In this document: one piece after another, positions 8,442-17,043 of the stretch
How the letters are laid out: every line of letters begins with the position of its first letter
Numbering within the stretch: position 1 is the stretch's first letter
Source of the DNA: a bacterium
GTDB lineage: Bacteria > Electryoneota > RPQS01
Direction: 5' to 3'
Length of the DNA stretch: 64,000 bases
NCBI GenBank assembly: GCA_016703065.1
Contig: JADJCU010000001.1
Coordinates: forward strand, 248,001-312,000
The notes under the pieces: model-generated
Database searches by the model: none
Told to the model about the DNA's origin: nothing
Seen by the model: the letters and a program-made list of their open reading frames with translations, nothing else
Made by a program: the position numbers and the translations under genes

Positions 8442-9390
8442 TGGCAATGAAAGTCCTGGTTGATCCGCGCGCGGCTTCTGCGGAGGAGTGCGCCGCGTAG
8501 TCAAAATGGCTGAAAAGGTCATGAGTGACACGGGATTGCCGCTCGTCTCGCTGGGTGACATCATTCACAACGAAGTTGAGATCGCGCGGCTCGACAAGTC
8601 CGGTCTGTCTTCGATTGATCACACAGGCATGGCTGCGGAGGAGCGACCGCAGCAGGTGTTGATTCGCGCACACGGAGAACCGCCGGAAACTTACGCGAAG
8701 GCCAAAGAGCTCGGCGTTGAGCTGATCGACGGCACATGTCCGGTAGTGACGCGCTCGCAGAATATTGCGCGCAAGCATTACGAAGCCGGCGAACAGGTTG
8801 TCATCATCGGCAAGCCCTATCACCCCGAAACCATCGGCATCAAAGGCCACTGCGATAACAAGGCCTTCGTGGTTTACGAACGCGAAGACTGCAAGCAGCT
8901 GGATCCGAACAAAAAGGTCTTTATTCTCGCGCAGACCACTGTGTCGAAAGAGTGGTTGGAAGAGCGTATTGCGTGGATCAGGGACTACGCGCGCGACGTG
9001 GACGTGCAAGTGGAAAACACTTTGTGCCGGTTTGTCGTGGGCCGCGACGGTGATTTGGAGCAATTTGCGACTCAAGTTGACGTGATTCTGATGGTTGGCG
9101 GAACGAAGAGCTCCAACACGAAAGCGCTCTACGGTGTGTGTAAGCGTATGAATGACCGCGCCTATTTAATGGTGGATGAGAACGACCTTGACGTCACGTG
9201 GTTTCGCGACGGCGATACAATTGGCGTGACGGGTTCCGCCTCGACGCCGCATTGGCTGCTCGAAAAGGTACGCGACGTGATCGGGGAACGCACCGGCGCG
9301 ACTATTTTGCGGGATACCTCAGAATGGGAGTCGGCCAAGCAAGAGAAAGAGCTTGAGGCGATGGAGAGCGACGACTGCGAGTGCGAGTAG
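8441..9390 (+). CDS. ispH: 4-hydroxy-3-methylbut-2-enyl diphosphate reductase (IspH/LytB), apparent frameshift
   Basis: The last MEP enzyme, a 4Fe-4S protein reducing HMBPP to IPP and DMAPP. Translation from ATG 8441 (overlapping the dxs stop) gives MAMKVLVDPR. The frame then changes within a CGCGCG run at 8466-8471 and continues as GFCGGVRRVVK from 8473 to 9390. Removing one CG unit restores DPRGFCGGVRR, an exact fit to the family N-terminus (P-R-G-F-C-A-G-V). Ligand cysteines occur in GFC, DGTCPVV and ENTLC; GGTKSSNT matches the substrate-binding motif. IRAHGEPPETY is the HMBPP-binding histidine region. As written the frame is broken; a sequencing slip, a genuine mutation or a slippery site are possible. 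Confidence 0.9.
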
Positions 9391-9621
9391 CTTGCCGATG
9401 ACCGTCAGCTCGCACAAACTCGCCGGCGCAATCATCAGCTTCAAGGCATCGCCCAATCTCGGCGCAAAGTTCGCCAAGTCGTCGGACATGAAGAGATTGC
9501 GCCGAAGCGCAAGATTGATCCGGGGCCTGCATTTCCGTTGGATAAGCTGAGCGAGCGATTGATCGTTCGTGACCGTTGGACGAACCGTTCGGGATAAAGA
9601 TGAGTAGGAATTCGAGGTGTT

Positions 9622-11181
9622 ATGCGCGTTGTATTGATCTTGTGTTTGACGTGGGCTGCGCTCTTTGCCGGCAATTTCGTTGAGTTTCCGCCTGAGGCCA
9701 TTCGCAACTTTCGCTCGCCACTCGACGACGCGGGTCCCGCCGTTCGTATGAATCAGGACACAATCGGCCGCAGACAGAACGAGATCACAATGGCAGCGTG
9801 GATTCAAAATCCGCGCGTCGTAATGGGCGGCTCGAATGATTATCGCAACGGTGACGCCTCCGGTGGCTTCTACGTCAGTACCGACGGCGGCTATACGTTC
9901 TATGATGCGCTCGTGACACGCGGACCGGACAGTGTGTTTGAGGCCTCGGGCGATCCGGTCGCGGCGATCGACCGCAACGGACGGCTTTACGCGAACTACA
10001 TTTCGTTCGACCGCACGACCGATGACGGCGGCCTCTATGTGCAAACCTCCGATGACAGCGGCCTCACGTGGAGCGCGCCGATTCCGATTGCGGAGCACAT
10101 TAACGAACCGGGCGCCGACTTTGAGGATAAGCCGTACGCGTGGTGCGATGTGTCGCCGACGTCGCCCTACGTCAATACGCATTACGTGACGTGGACGCGC
10201 TTCTTTCCGGATTTCACGTCGCCGATCTTTTTCGCGCACTCGATTGACAGCGGCACAGCCTATTCGCCGCCGATCCGTATTTCCGAGTCTGACGCGTGTC
10301 AATTTTCCTGTCCCGCGACCGGACCGAATGGCGAAATCTACGCCGTGTGGATGGACTTCTGGACGGCGCGCTTCAAGTTTGACAAGTCGCTCGACGGCGG
10401 CGTAACTTGGGGCAATGACGTAACCGTCGCGCAGTTCTGGAGTCTCCAAGGTCAGGCGAATCCGTGCGGCACATTTCGCACACCGTCGTATCCGATGATT
10501 GCGTGCGATATTTCTGATGGACCGCACCGAGGTTATATTTACATCTGCTGGGTGACGTTCAACGGTACCGATCCCGATGTGCGTTTGAGTGTATCGACCG
10601 ACGGCGGCACGACATGGAGTGCATCCGTGCAAGTGGACGATGGTCCGGTAGGAACGTGGCAGTGGTGGCAATGGATGAGTGTGCATCCTGAAACGGGCGA
10701 TCTCGGCATCGGCTGGCTCGACCGTCGTGATGATCCGACCGGATGCCTGTATCGTCCCTACGCGACAGTGTCGACCGATGGCGGTCAGACTTTTGCCCCA
10801 AGCTATCCGCTCACGGATGTCATGTCTGATCCGACGGTCACAAATTTTCTCGGCGATTACAACGGCGCGACGTTTCGGCAAGACGGTGGATTTTACTACG
10901 GCTGGGTCGACACGCGGAACGATGCCGGCGATGCCTATAGCGCCTGGTTTCGCCCCAAGCCGCCCGCGCCGCAGGGTCTCGTTATCACGCAGGTGAATGA
11001 CGATGCCCGGTTAGACTGGACTCCCGTCGAGGCGGCGACGTATGAAGTGTACAGTTCGCTGAATCCCGAGGGCCCGTTCGTGACTCTGGTTGGCGCGACC
11101 GCCGACACATTTATGACTGATATCAATGCCTTTCCCGCGGACGAACAGAGGTTCTATGTAGTTAAGGCGGTTGCGGAATAG
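9622..11181 (+). CDS. Secreted sialidase-fold (BNR-repeat) protein with C-terminal Fn3-like domain
   Basis: A 519-residue exported protein. Residues 1-17 form a signal peptide. The body contains several BNR/Asp-box signatures such as S-T-D-G-G-Y-T-F, S-D-D-S-G-L-T-W, S-L-D-G-G-V-T-W, S-T-D-G-G-T-T-W and S-T-D-G-G-Q-T-F, which mark blades of a beta-propeller. The last 85 residues (PAPQGLVITQVNDDARLDW onward) look like a fibronectin type III-like domain. No sialidase arginine triad could be identified, so a binding or structural role is as likely as an enzymatic one. It lacks the YPNPFN sorting tail seen in other secreted proteins of this window. The ATG at 9622 follows GAGGTGTT. The 231 bp upstream hold no gene I can support. 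Confidence 0.8.
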   Translation: MRVVLILCLTWAALFAGNFVEFPPEAIRNFRSPLDDAGPAVRMNQDTIGRRQNEITMAAWIQNPRVVMGGSNDYRNGDASGGFYVSTDGGYTFYDALVTRGPDSVFEASGDPVAAIDRNGRLYANYISFDRTTDDGGLYVQTSDDSGLTWSAPIPIAEHINEPGADFEDKPYAWCDVSPTSPYVNTHYVTWTRFFPDFTSPIFFAHSIDSGTAYSPPIRISESDACQFSCPATGPNGEIYAVWMDFWTARFKFDKSLDGGVTWGNDVTVAQFWSLQGQANPCGTFRTPSYPMIACDISDGPHRGYIYICWVTFNGTDPDVRLSVSTDGGTTWSASVQVDDGPVGTWQWWQWMSVHPETGDLGIGWLDRRDDPTGCLYRPYATVSTDGGQTFAPSYPLTDVMSDPTVTNFLGDYNGATFRQDGGFYYGWVDTRNDAGDAYSAWFRPKPPAPQGLVITQVNDDARLDWTPVEAATYEVYSSLNPEGPFVTLVGATADTFMTDINAFPADEQRFYVVKAVAE

Positions 11182-11186
11182 ACTAC

Positions 11187-12095
11187 ATGCAAGCTTTACC
11201 TGTTATCACTGACACTACGTCCGCCTCGCCGCGCAAGCCCGAGTGGCTGAAAATCAAAATCGGTCACACCAAGCAGTTTCACGGCGTGCGCGAATTGGTT
11301 CATGGCTCGAAACTTTTTACCGTGTGCGAAGAGGCCGCCTGCCCGAATATGGCAGAGTGCTGGTCGCGCGGCACGGCCACGATTATGATTATGGGCGATG
11401 TGTGCACACGCTCGTGCGGCTTCTGCAATGTCAAGACCGGCAAACCGCTGCCGCTCGACACCCAAGAACCGCGCCGTGTCGCTGAAGCGCTGCGCGAATT
11501 CGACCTGAAGTATATCGTCATCACGTCGGTGGACCGCGATGAGCTTGAGGATTGCGGAGCGGGACATATCGCCGAGACGATACGGCTCTGCAAAGAGATT
11601 TCTCAGAACACGAGGCTGGAAGTGCTCGTCCCCGATTTCAAAGGCAAACCCGGGAGCGTGAAAACGGTTTGCGATGCCGGGCCCGCCGTTTATGCGCATA
11701 ATATGGAGACCGTCGCAAGATTGCATTTGCAAGTGCGGCCGCAAGCGAAGTATTGGCGCAGCCTCGATACGCTTGCGCAGGCCAAACGGCACGGCATGGT
11801 CGTCAAATCCGGAATCATGGTCGGGCTGGGCGAGACGCCGGGCGAAGTCAAAGAGGTGATGCGTGACCTCGTAGATGCCGGGTGTGATCTATTGACCATC
11901 GGGCAATACATGCAGCCCTCGCGCCGGCACCTGCCCGTGATTGAATACATCCACCCCGAGCAATTTCTTGAGTACAAGAAGCTTGGTCAGTCGCTTGGCC
12001 TAAAGCACGTTGAAAGCGGCCCGCTCGTGCGCAGCTCGTATAAGGCCGAAACGCAGGAAGAGCTGCTCCGCGCAGGAACACTCGCGGCCGTGTAA
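11187..12095 (+). CDS. lipA: Lipoyl synthase
   Basis: A radical-SAM enzyme inserting two sulfurs into protein-bound octanoyl groups to make lipoate. The 302-residue protein has the auxiliary cluster cysteines C47, C52 and C58 (CX4CX5C) and the radical-SAM cysteines C73, C77 and C80 (CX3CX2C). The C-terminal R-S-S-Y serine motif that caps the auxiliary cluster is also present. The catalytic body contains V-G-L-G-E-T and Q-Y-M-Q-P-S, both typical of LipA. It starts 5 bp after the preceding gene and is followed by an A-type Fe-S carrier gene, whose likely client it is. Confidence 0.97.
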   Translation: MQALPVITDTTSASPRKPEWLKIKIGHTKQFHGVRELVHGSKLFTVCEEAACPNMAECWSRGTATIMIMGDVCTRSCGFCNVKTGKPLPLDTQEPRRVAEALREFDLKYIVITSVDRDELEDCGAGHIAETIRLCKEISQNTRLEVLVPDFKGKPGSVKTVCDAGPAVYAHNMETVARLHLQVRPQAKYWRSLDTLAQAKRHGMVVKSGIMVGLGETPGEVKEVMRDLVDAGCDLLTIGQYMQPSRRHLPVIEYIHPEQFLEYKKLGQSLGLKHVESGPLVRSSYKAETQEELLRAGTLAAV

Positions 12096-12145
12096 ATTCA
12101 GATTTCAATTTTCCATTTCATATTTCTCAGCTTGGAGAACACACA

Positions 12146-12469
12146 ATGATCACTCTGACAGGAACAGCCCACTCGAAGGTCAAGACCATCATGGAGCAGG
12201 AGCAGAAGGCCGATTGGAATTTGCGCATGGGCGTGCGCGGCGGCGGCTGCAGCGGCATGAACTACGTCCTCGGTTTCGACAATCAGCTCTCCGAAGACGA
12301 TCAGGTTTTCGAGCAGGACGGCGTCAAGCTCGTCTGCGACATGAAGAGCTACCTCTACCTGAACGGCACCGAGATCGACTACGAAGACGGCCTCAATGGC
12401 TCCGGCTTCGTCTTCAAGAACCCGAATGCCAAGCGCTCTTGCGGCTGCGGCAACTCGTTCAGCGCGTAA
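12146..12469 (+). CDS. A-type iron-sulfur cluster carrier (IscA/ErpA/HesB family)
   Basis: A 107-residue HesB-like protein with the three invariant cysteines: C35 in RGGGCSGMNY and C99/C101 in RSCGCGNSF. These bind a 2Fe-2S or 4Fe-4S cluster for transfer to apoenzymes. Length and spacing are normal. The ATG follows a CTTGGAGAAC ribosome-binding site. Its position directly downstream of lipA, and in the same region as ispG, ispH and a NifU-type scaffold, suggests supply of 4Fe-4S enzymes; ErpA does this for IspG in E. coli. Whether it is ErpA- or IscA-like cannot be settled by eye. A terminator follows at 12579. Confidence 0.92.
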   Translation: MITLTGTAHSKVKTIMEQEQKADWNLRMGVRGGGCSGMNYVLGFDNQLSEDDQVFEQDGVKLVCDMKSYLYLNGTEIDYEDGLNGSGFVFKNPNAKRSCGCGNSFSA

Positions 12470-12578
12470 CCAGCTTGGACGCTGGACCCGCTCCCCTGAC
12501 GCGGCGCTCTCTCATCCTTGAACTGGCGGCACGTCGCTCAGTTTTTGGGTTCCGCCCTTTCATGTGAGACAATTAGCG

Positions 12579-12605
12579 AGCGGGCCTCTTTGGCCCGCTT
12601 TCGAT
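12579..12605 (+). terminator. Rho-independent terminator after the Fe-S carrier gene
   Basis: Arms AGCGGGCC (12579-12586) and GGCCCGCT (12592-12599) around a TCTTT loop, followed by the T-rich TTCGATTT. Confidence 0.7.
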
Positions 12606-12611
12606 TTGACC

Positions 12612-12947
12612 ATGCCTCCAAAACTATCCCACGACATTCCCGTCACTGACGACACGCTCTGGTTTCTCGAAAGGTACCTGAACGTCTTCGATTTTCTGGA
12701 ACTTTTTCCGGCGGATGCCGTCTCAAAAACAGACGGCTCTCCGGGAATGCCCGTTAAACTTATGACGGACTTGGGGTTTTCAATAGAGTCGGACATCGAC
12801 CGCGAGAAAATGCAGTTGCGTAACCGCTCGAAGCTGCGCGGCTGGTGCCGTTTCACATCTGAACACGGTTTGCGCGTGGGCGACACAATTCGCCTCGAAA
12901 AAACCGGCGACCGGGACTTTTCACTGAGCCTCGTTCGCCAAACCTGA
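12612..12947 (+). CDS. Hypothetical protein, 111 residues
   Basis: I do not recognise this gene. The chosen ATG at 12612 lies just after the terminator hairpin; the frame is open 16 codons further upstream but would run through the hairpin. The product is soluble with no signal peptide or membrane segment. The N-terminal half is acidic and aromatic (TLWFLERYLNVFDFLELFP). The C-terminal part (GWCRFTSEHGLRVGDTIRLE) resembles the end of small beta-barrel DNA-binding folds such as B3, where a W-x-x-F...L-x-x-G-D-x-I pattern is common; this is a weak, speculative resemblance. It is followed 10 bp later by a DUF2480-like gene. Confidence 0.55.
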   Translation: MPPKLSHDIPVTDDTLWFLERYLNVFDFLELFPADAVSKTDGSPGMPVKLMTDLGFSIESDIDREKMQLRNRSKLRGWCRFTSEHGLRVGDTIRLEKTGDRDFSLSLVRQT

Positions 12948-12957
12948 GATACGCACC

Positions 12958-13230
12958 TTGGAACTGATTCGCTTCCCCCTCGAAGACCTGCTCGGCGACG
13001 GCATTGTCCGCGAAACCGAGTTCCGGCAGCGGCTGAACGACCTGGATTTGACCCCGTTCCGTGACCAGCCGGTCCTGCTTCCGTGGATCCACAAGCGTGA
13101 GCTGCCCGTCTGGGTCTACCTGATGGCCACGGCTAAGCTGGCCGGAGTGGCCGCCGTGTTGTCCTTCGGAGAGCCGTGCAGTCCGGTCGTTTTGTCCCAG
13201 AATCGGCGGGTAGAAACAGCCGCGAAGTGA
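12958..13230 (+). CDS. DUF2480-like small protein
   Basis: A 90-residue protein starting at TTG 12958. The stretch DLTPFRDQPVLLPW, then LPVWVYLMATAKLAG, then LSFGEPCSPVVL follows the pattern of the C-terminal half of DUF2480 proteins (D-K-P-V-x-x-K-G-C ... Y-I-M-x-T-x-K-L ... Y-G-E-A-C-S). DUF2480 is found mainly in Bacteroidetes/FCB bacteria and has no known function. Full-length members are about 165 residues, so this is a half-length version. A Cys is conserved in GEPCS; the other family Cys is replaced by Trp-Ile. The tolQ promoter starts 5 bp after the stop. Confidence 0.55.
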   Translation: MELIRFPLEDLLGDGIVRETEFRQRLNDLDLTPFRDQPVLLPWIHKRELPVWVYLMATAKLAGVAAVLSFGEPCSPVVLSQNRRVETAAK

Positions 13231-13235
13231 GTTTC

Positions 13236-13264
13236 TTGACATTCCGTCGCGTTTTTCATATATT
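13236..13264 (+). promoter_or_regulatory. Promoter of the tol-pal operon
   Basis: TTGACA (13236-13241), 17-bp spacer, TATATT (13259-13264); the -35 is a perfect consensus. Predicted start of transcription is near 13271, leaving a leader of about 70 nt before tolQ. Confidence 0.75.
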
Positions 13265-13341
13265 TGTATTTTATGAAGTAGGCCATGACATATGGCCCAA
13301 AATCAGGCCAAGTAGCTTCAGGATGAACAACGAGTTGCAAT

Positions 13342-14034
13342 ATGGGAACAGGTACTGAGAGCATCTGGCAATTACTGGCGACGGCCTCACCGTTTGCCAA
13401 GTTCATTCTGCTGATCTTGGGCGTGATGTCCTTGCTCTCGTGGACCGTCATTTTGGACAAGTTCATCATGTGGCAGCGGGTGCGGCGGGACTCCAAGGGC
13501 TTTGAGGGGTATAACTGGAAGAATTTCGAGCCGCGGAACCTGTTTGGTGAGGCGCGCCGCTACGGTCAGGCCTTCCCGGCCCGGGCCTACATGTACGCGC
13601 ACCGCGAGCTATTTGAGCGAGGCGTGCCGGATGACCTGGATGGCGAATTGGTGTCCCGGGAGTACGCCCGGGCTGCCTCGCATTATCTAAATCGAGCCGA
13701 ACGCTTTCTGCCCTTCCTCGCAACCTGTTCGGCGGCGGCCCCCTTCTTAGGATTGCTCGGAACCGTTTGGGGAATCATCTCCGCTTTTCAGCGCATCGGC
13801 ATCTGGGGTAATGCGAGTATCGCCGTGGTGGCGCCGGGCATTGCGGAAGCGTTGGTTGCCACGGCCTTAGGGTTGTTCGTCGCGATTCCTGCTCTGATTG
13901 CTTACAACTTCTTTTCCAATTGGCTGCGCAAAGAGGCCGAGAAAGCCGAGTCCTTTGGCGATGATCTCGCCTTTGCCGTGGATCGTCAGTTCGTAAAGCG
14001 CAACGCGGTCACGGGCCGCGTCGCAGTAGGCTAA
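13342..14034 (+). CDS. tolQ: TolQ/ExbB-type proton channel subunit
   Basis: A 230-residue inner-membrane protein and first gene of a complete tol-pal operon. Three transmembrane helices are visible (about 17-37, 124-148, 165-190). The family motif A-P-F-L-G-L-L-G-T-V-W-G lies at 134-145, and the cytoplasmic loop between helices 1 and 2 has the expected length. With TolR it converts the proton gradient into force that pulls the outer membrane inward during division. The neighbouring tolR, tolB, pal and cpoB genes favour TolQ over ExbB. Confidence 0.93.
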   Translation: MGTGTESIWQLLATASPFAKFILLILGVMSLLSWTVILDKFIMWQRVRRDSKGFEGYNWKNFEPRNLFGEARRYGQAFPARAYMYAHRELFERGVPDDLDGELVSREYARAASHYLNRAERFLPFLATCSAAAPFLGLLGTVWGIISAFQRIGIWGNASIAVVAPGIAEALVATALGLFVAIPALIAYNFFSNWLRKEAEKAESFGDDLAFAVDRQFVKRNAVTGRVAVG

Positions 14035-14039
14035 GGAAC

Positions 14040-14510
14040 ATGGCCGGAGCAGGGGGATTACCGCAAGAGGCGCGCTCGTCGAAAAAGCGTCGGCAGTTGA
14101 CCAAGATCACCTATCGTCCGCTCGCCGATATCAATATCACCGCGCTGGTCGACGTGACACTCGTGCTGCTGATCATCTTCATGGTCGCGGCGCCGATGCT
14201 GAAGAACTCAGTGGACGTCGCGGTTCCGCAGGCTTCAACCGCGGAATCCAAGAGTAACGAAGGCATCACCATCACCGTCAAGAAGGACGGTTCGATCCTC
14301 ATTGATCAGACCAAAGTCGATGAGTCGAGCTTTGATTTGGCTTTCGAACAAACTTACGGCAGCTCCAAAGAACCTGTGTTCTTGCAGGCGGACAAGGAGG
14401 TGCCGTATCAAAAAGTGCTGCATGTGATTGATGTGCTGCGGCAGGTGGGGGTCACGGATCTCGGGCTGATTGCCGATCCGATGCAATCCTCGACCGGCCG
14501 CCGCGGGTAG
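14040..14510 (+). CDS. tolR: TolR/ExbD-type protein
   Basis: A 156-residue protein with a cytoplasmic basic N-terminus, one membrane helix (about 35-54) and a periplasmic domain. D38 in NITALVDVTLVLLIIFM corresponds to the essential membrane aspartate (E. coli TolR D23) that conducts protons with TolQ. The periplasmic part ends with the usual V-L-R-Q-V-G-V-T-D-L-G-L segment. The gene starts 5 bp after tolQ and ends 6 bp before the TonB/TolA-like gene. Confidence 0.93.
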   Translation: MAGAGGLPQEARSSKKRRQLTKITYRPLADINITALVDVTLVLLIIFMVAAPMLKNSVDVAVPQASTAESKSNEGITITVKKDGSILIDQTKVDESSFDLAFEQTYGSSKEPVFLQADKEVPYQKVLHVIDVLRQVGVTDLGLIADPMQSSTGRRG

Positions 14511-14516
14511 TGAGCC

Positions 14517-15152
14517 ATGCGCAAGTCGTTTATCGGCTCGATAGTGCTTCACATGCTCTTCATCGTCGTGATGATTGTCGCGACGTACGCCAAGACTGAG
14601 GAGAAGCAGCCGCTCCCGGAGGTCACCAAGGTTAAGCTGATTCGCCCGAAGCCGTTGCCGGTCGTTGCACAGAAGCTCACGGAAGAGTTCAAGGTGCCGG
14701 AGACCAAACCGCCGCTTGAGACTCCGAAGAAGACGCCCAAGAAAGAGACTAAGCCTGAAAAGAAGCCCGAGCCACCCAAAGAAAAGGTTGCTCGTTCGAC
14801 TGAGCCGGTGCCGAAAGAACTAAAGGGCGACGCCGGAACAATGCGGCTGCAGAACCCGGGCTTTGAATACGATTACTATCTCGCGCTCATTCAATCCAAG
14901 ATCGAGCGCAACTTCCGTCCGCCGCCGGGGATTCGCGGCGAAATTATGGCGACCGTCGGTTTCCGCATTATGCGTGATGGGTCGGTCGCTTCGATAACGA
15001 TGGTGCAGTCCTCGAATAATCTCCTGATTGATCAGGCTGCCGAACGCGCGGTACGCGCCGCGGGGAAGTTCCCGCCGCTGCCCGTCCAATATGAGCAGGG
15101 TGAATTAGGAATTAACTTTGAGTTTGTTGTCAATCCGAGTACGCGTTCTTAG
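14517..15152 (+). CDS. TonB/TolA-like energy transducer
   Basis: A 211-residue protein occupying the tolA position. It has an N-terminal membrane helix (about 6-24), a Pro/Lys/Glu-rich periplasm-spanning region (about 40-105) and a C-terminal TonB-type domain. The last contains I-E-R-N-F-R-P-P-P and the family end A-G-K-F-P-P-L-P. It should connect the TolQR motor to TolB/Pal. The coiled-coil section of proteobacterial TolA is replaced by a short PK-rich linker, as is usual outside Proteobacteria. Its last 35 bases overlap the start of tolB. Confidence 0.85.
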   Translation: MRKSFIGSIVLHMLFIVVMIVATYAKTEEKQPLPEVTKVKLIRPKPLPVVAQKLTEEFKVPETKPPLETPKKTPKKETKPEKKPEPPKEKVARSTEPVPKELKGDAGTMRLQNPGFEYDYYLALIQSKIERNFRPPPGIRGEIMATVGFRIMRDGSVASITMVQSSNNLLIDQAAERAVRAAGKFPPLPVQYEQGELGINFEFVVNPSTRS

Positions 15153-16455
15153 CACGATTCTCACGCTGCTGGCTCTCTCCGGGTCCGCTCTTTCGCAAGT
15201 CACGCTGCGCACTGAAACCGCTTCCGTCGGACGCATGGACCTTGTCATTTACCCGTTCACAGCGAACGGCGATGGCGCGTTTATCGGCGAGCTGCCAACG
15301 CAGCTGTCCGATTTGGTTAAAGGCGACCTCGCCTATTCCGGCTACTTCAATCTGCTGAATCCGAGCGATCTGCCGCCTGACACATCGGTTCAGGTTAAGC
15401 GTATCGGCAATTCGGTCGACTCGCTCGTTACCTTCACCGGCTCTAACGCACTGCGCGTACGCGGTTCCGTTAGTCTTGGTTGGGAGAAGGCTACGGCGTC
15501 CATCGCAATCTTCCAGCCGCCGCTCCGCGATCCGATTCATCTCTCGGAGTTTTCCTTTCAATCCGATAAGGCGCGGAACGCCGCTCATGAAATCGCTGCG
15601 TGGATAACGCGCATGTTAACCGGCGAAGACGGTGCGTTCACATCGCAAATCGTGTTTGTGGTCAAGACCGGGCCGAATAAGGACCTCTGGATCATGGACT
15701 GGGACGGCGCTAATGCGCGCAGCCTGACCCGCGATCAGACGCTCAACATGTCGCCGACCTGGGCGCCCGACGGCAAGACGATCTACTTCACGTCGTTCCG
15801 CAACGGTGATGCCGACATCTATCGCTATGATCTCGAAGCGGGGCGCGTGAAACCGTTCGTGCAGACTCCCCGGACCGATAGCGCGCCCTCCGTCTCGGCC
15901 GACGGGCAGTGGGTAGCTTATGCGTCAAGCGAATCGGGGAATTTTGAAATCTATCGTATGCATCCCGACGGCTCCGGTAAAACGCAAATGACGTTCAGCA
16001 GCCGGGACGATACCTCACCGTCCTGGTCACCGACGGGCCGAGAAGTGGTCTTCACTTCCGACCGCAGCGGGGGACCGCAGATCTATGTGATGGACTTCGA
16101 CGGCGTCGACGTGCGCAGACTCACCAATAGCGGTGTCTACAACGAAACTGCCCGTTGGTCCCCGCGCGGCGATCTTATCGCGTACTGCAGCCGCGAAAGC
16201 GACGCCTTTCCGAAGTTCCAGGTCTTCACGACGCAGCCCACCGGAGGACGCGAACGCCGGTTGACCGACGGCGGCAACAAGTTTGACTGTTCGTGGTCGC
16301 CGGACGGTATGAAGATCGTTTACACGGTTTCGAGTGACGGTCGCACGTCACTCTGGGCGATGAACTGGGACGGCAGTAATGCCCGTCAGCTTACCTTCGG
16401 CCTCGAAGCCTCGCAGCCACAATGGGGACCTGTGGTTCCCTTTACTACCCCTTAG
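15118..16455 (+). CDS. tolB: Tol-Pal system beta-propeller protein TolB
   Basis: A 445-residue periplasmic protein: signal peptide (about 1-26, ending ALSQ), N-terminal alpha/beta domain, and a six-bladed WD40-like (PD40) propeller. Blades are marked by repeated S-P-x-W-A/S-P-D-G-K/R motifs, e.g. MSPTWAPDGKTIYFTS, TSPSWSPTGREVVFTS and CSWSPDGMKIVYT. It cycles between Pal and outer-membrane partners. The TTG start at 15118 lies inside the preceding gene, giving a 35-bp overlap. pal follows after 40 bp. Confidence 0.94.
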   Translation: MSLLSIRVRVLSTILTLLALSGSALSQVTLRTETASVGRMDLVIYPFTANGDGAFIGELPTQLSDLVKGDLAYSGYFNLLNPSDLPPDTSVQVKRIGNSVDSLVTFTGSNALRVRGSVSLGWEKATASIAIFQPPLRDPIHLSEFSFQSDKARNAAHEIAAWITRMLTGEDGAFTSQIVFVVKTGPNKDLWIMDWDGANARSLTRDQTLNMSPTWAPDGKTIYFTSFRNGDADIYRYDLEAGRVKPFVQTPRTDSAPSVSADGQWVAYASSESGNFEIYRMHPDGSGKTQMTFSSRDDTSPSWSPTGREVVFTSDRSGGPQIYVMDFDGVDVRRLTNSGVYNETARWSPRGDLIAYCSRESDAFPKFQVFTTQPTGGRERRLTDGGNKFDCSWSPDGMKIVYTVSSDGRTSLWAMNWDGSNARQLTFGLEASQPQWGPVVPFTTP

Positions 16456-16495
16456 TCTATTTTTGTCTTACCTTATCCCGCTTTCAGGAGAGAAA

Positions 16496-17035
16496 ATGAA
16501 AACGCAGAAACTTGGACTGCTCACCTTAATCGTCATGCTGGCAGTGGCGCTTGCAGTCGCGCCCGGTTGTAAGAAGAAGATGCCAAAGGAAGCCGACCGC
16601 CCCGACGATGGACGCGATCAGATTGAGGCCGTGACCCCCGATGACGGCACCGAGGGCATGACCGGCGACGAGCGCAGCGAAATGGAGCGCGACCTCGCTT
16701 TGATTCAGGTTATCTACTTTGAATATGACCGTGCAGAAATCCGCGCCGATGGCCGTGAAGCCGTTCGCAATAACGCCAATCTCTTCCGCAAGTGGGAGAA
16801 TTGGACTGTGTCCATTGAAGGCCATTGTGATGAGCGCGGCACCAACGAGTATAACCTCGCCCTCGGCGAACGCCGCGCGAAGGCCGCCCAACGCGCCCTT
16901 GAAGCTGAAGGCATCGCCTCCTCGCGCATCCGCACCATCAGCTATGGCGAAGAGCGTCCCGCTGATCCGGGTCACACCGAGACCTCGTGGTCGCGTAACC
17001 GCCGCGCTGAATTCCGTGCTAACGCCGGCAACTGA
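16496..17035 (+). CDS. pal: Peptidoglycan-associated lipoprotein
   Basis: A 179-residue outer-membrane lipoprotein. The lipobox ends at C25 (AVAPGC). An acidic linker (about 30-65) precedes an OmpA-like peptidoglycan-binding domain with V-I-Y-F-E-Y-D and the signature IEGHCDERGTNEYNLALGER, which contain the Asp/Arg that bind meso-diaminopimelate. The frame is open 39 codons upstream, but ATG 16496 is chosen because it follows CAGGAGAGAAA and starts a proper signal peptide. Confidence 0.95.
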   Translation: MKTQKLGLLTLIVMLAVALAVAPGCKKKMPKEADRPDDGRDQIEAVTPDDGTEGMTGDERSEMERDLALIQVIYFEYDRAEIRADGREAVRNNANLFRKWENWTVSIEGHCDERGTNEYNLALGERRAKAAQRALEAEGIASSRIRTISYGEERPADPGHTETSWSRNRRAEFRANAGN

Positions 17036-17043
17036 CGCCGTTG

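Noticed and set aside
9391..9621. Possible small gene in the gap after ispH
   Set aside because: Short frames here lack a ribosome-binding site and family resemblance.
9319..10881. A 520-residue open frame on the minus strand
   Set aside because: It lies antisense to the secreted propeller gene at 9622-11181, which has a signal peptide and Asp-box repeats. The open frame is a by-product of GC-rich codon use; its product is Arg-rich with no recognisable domain.
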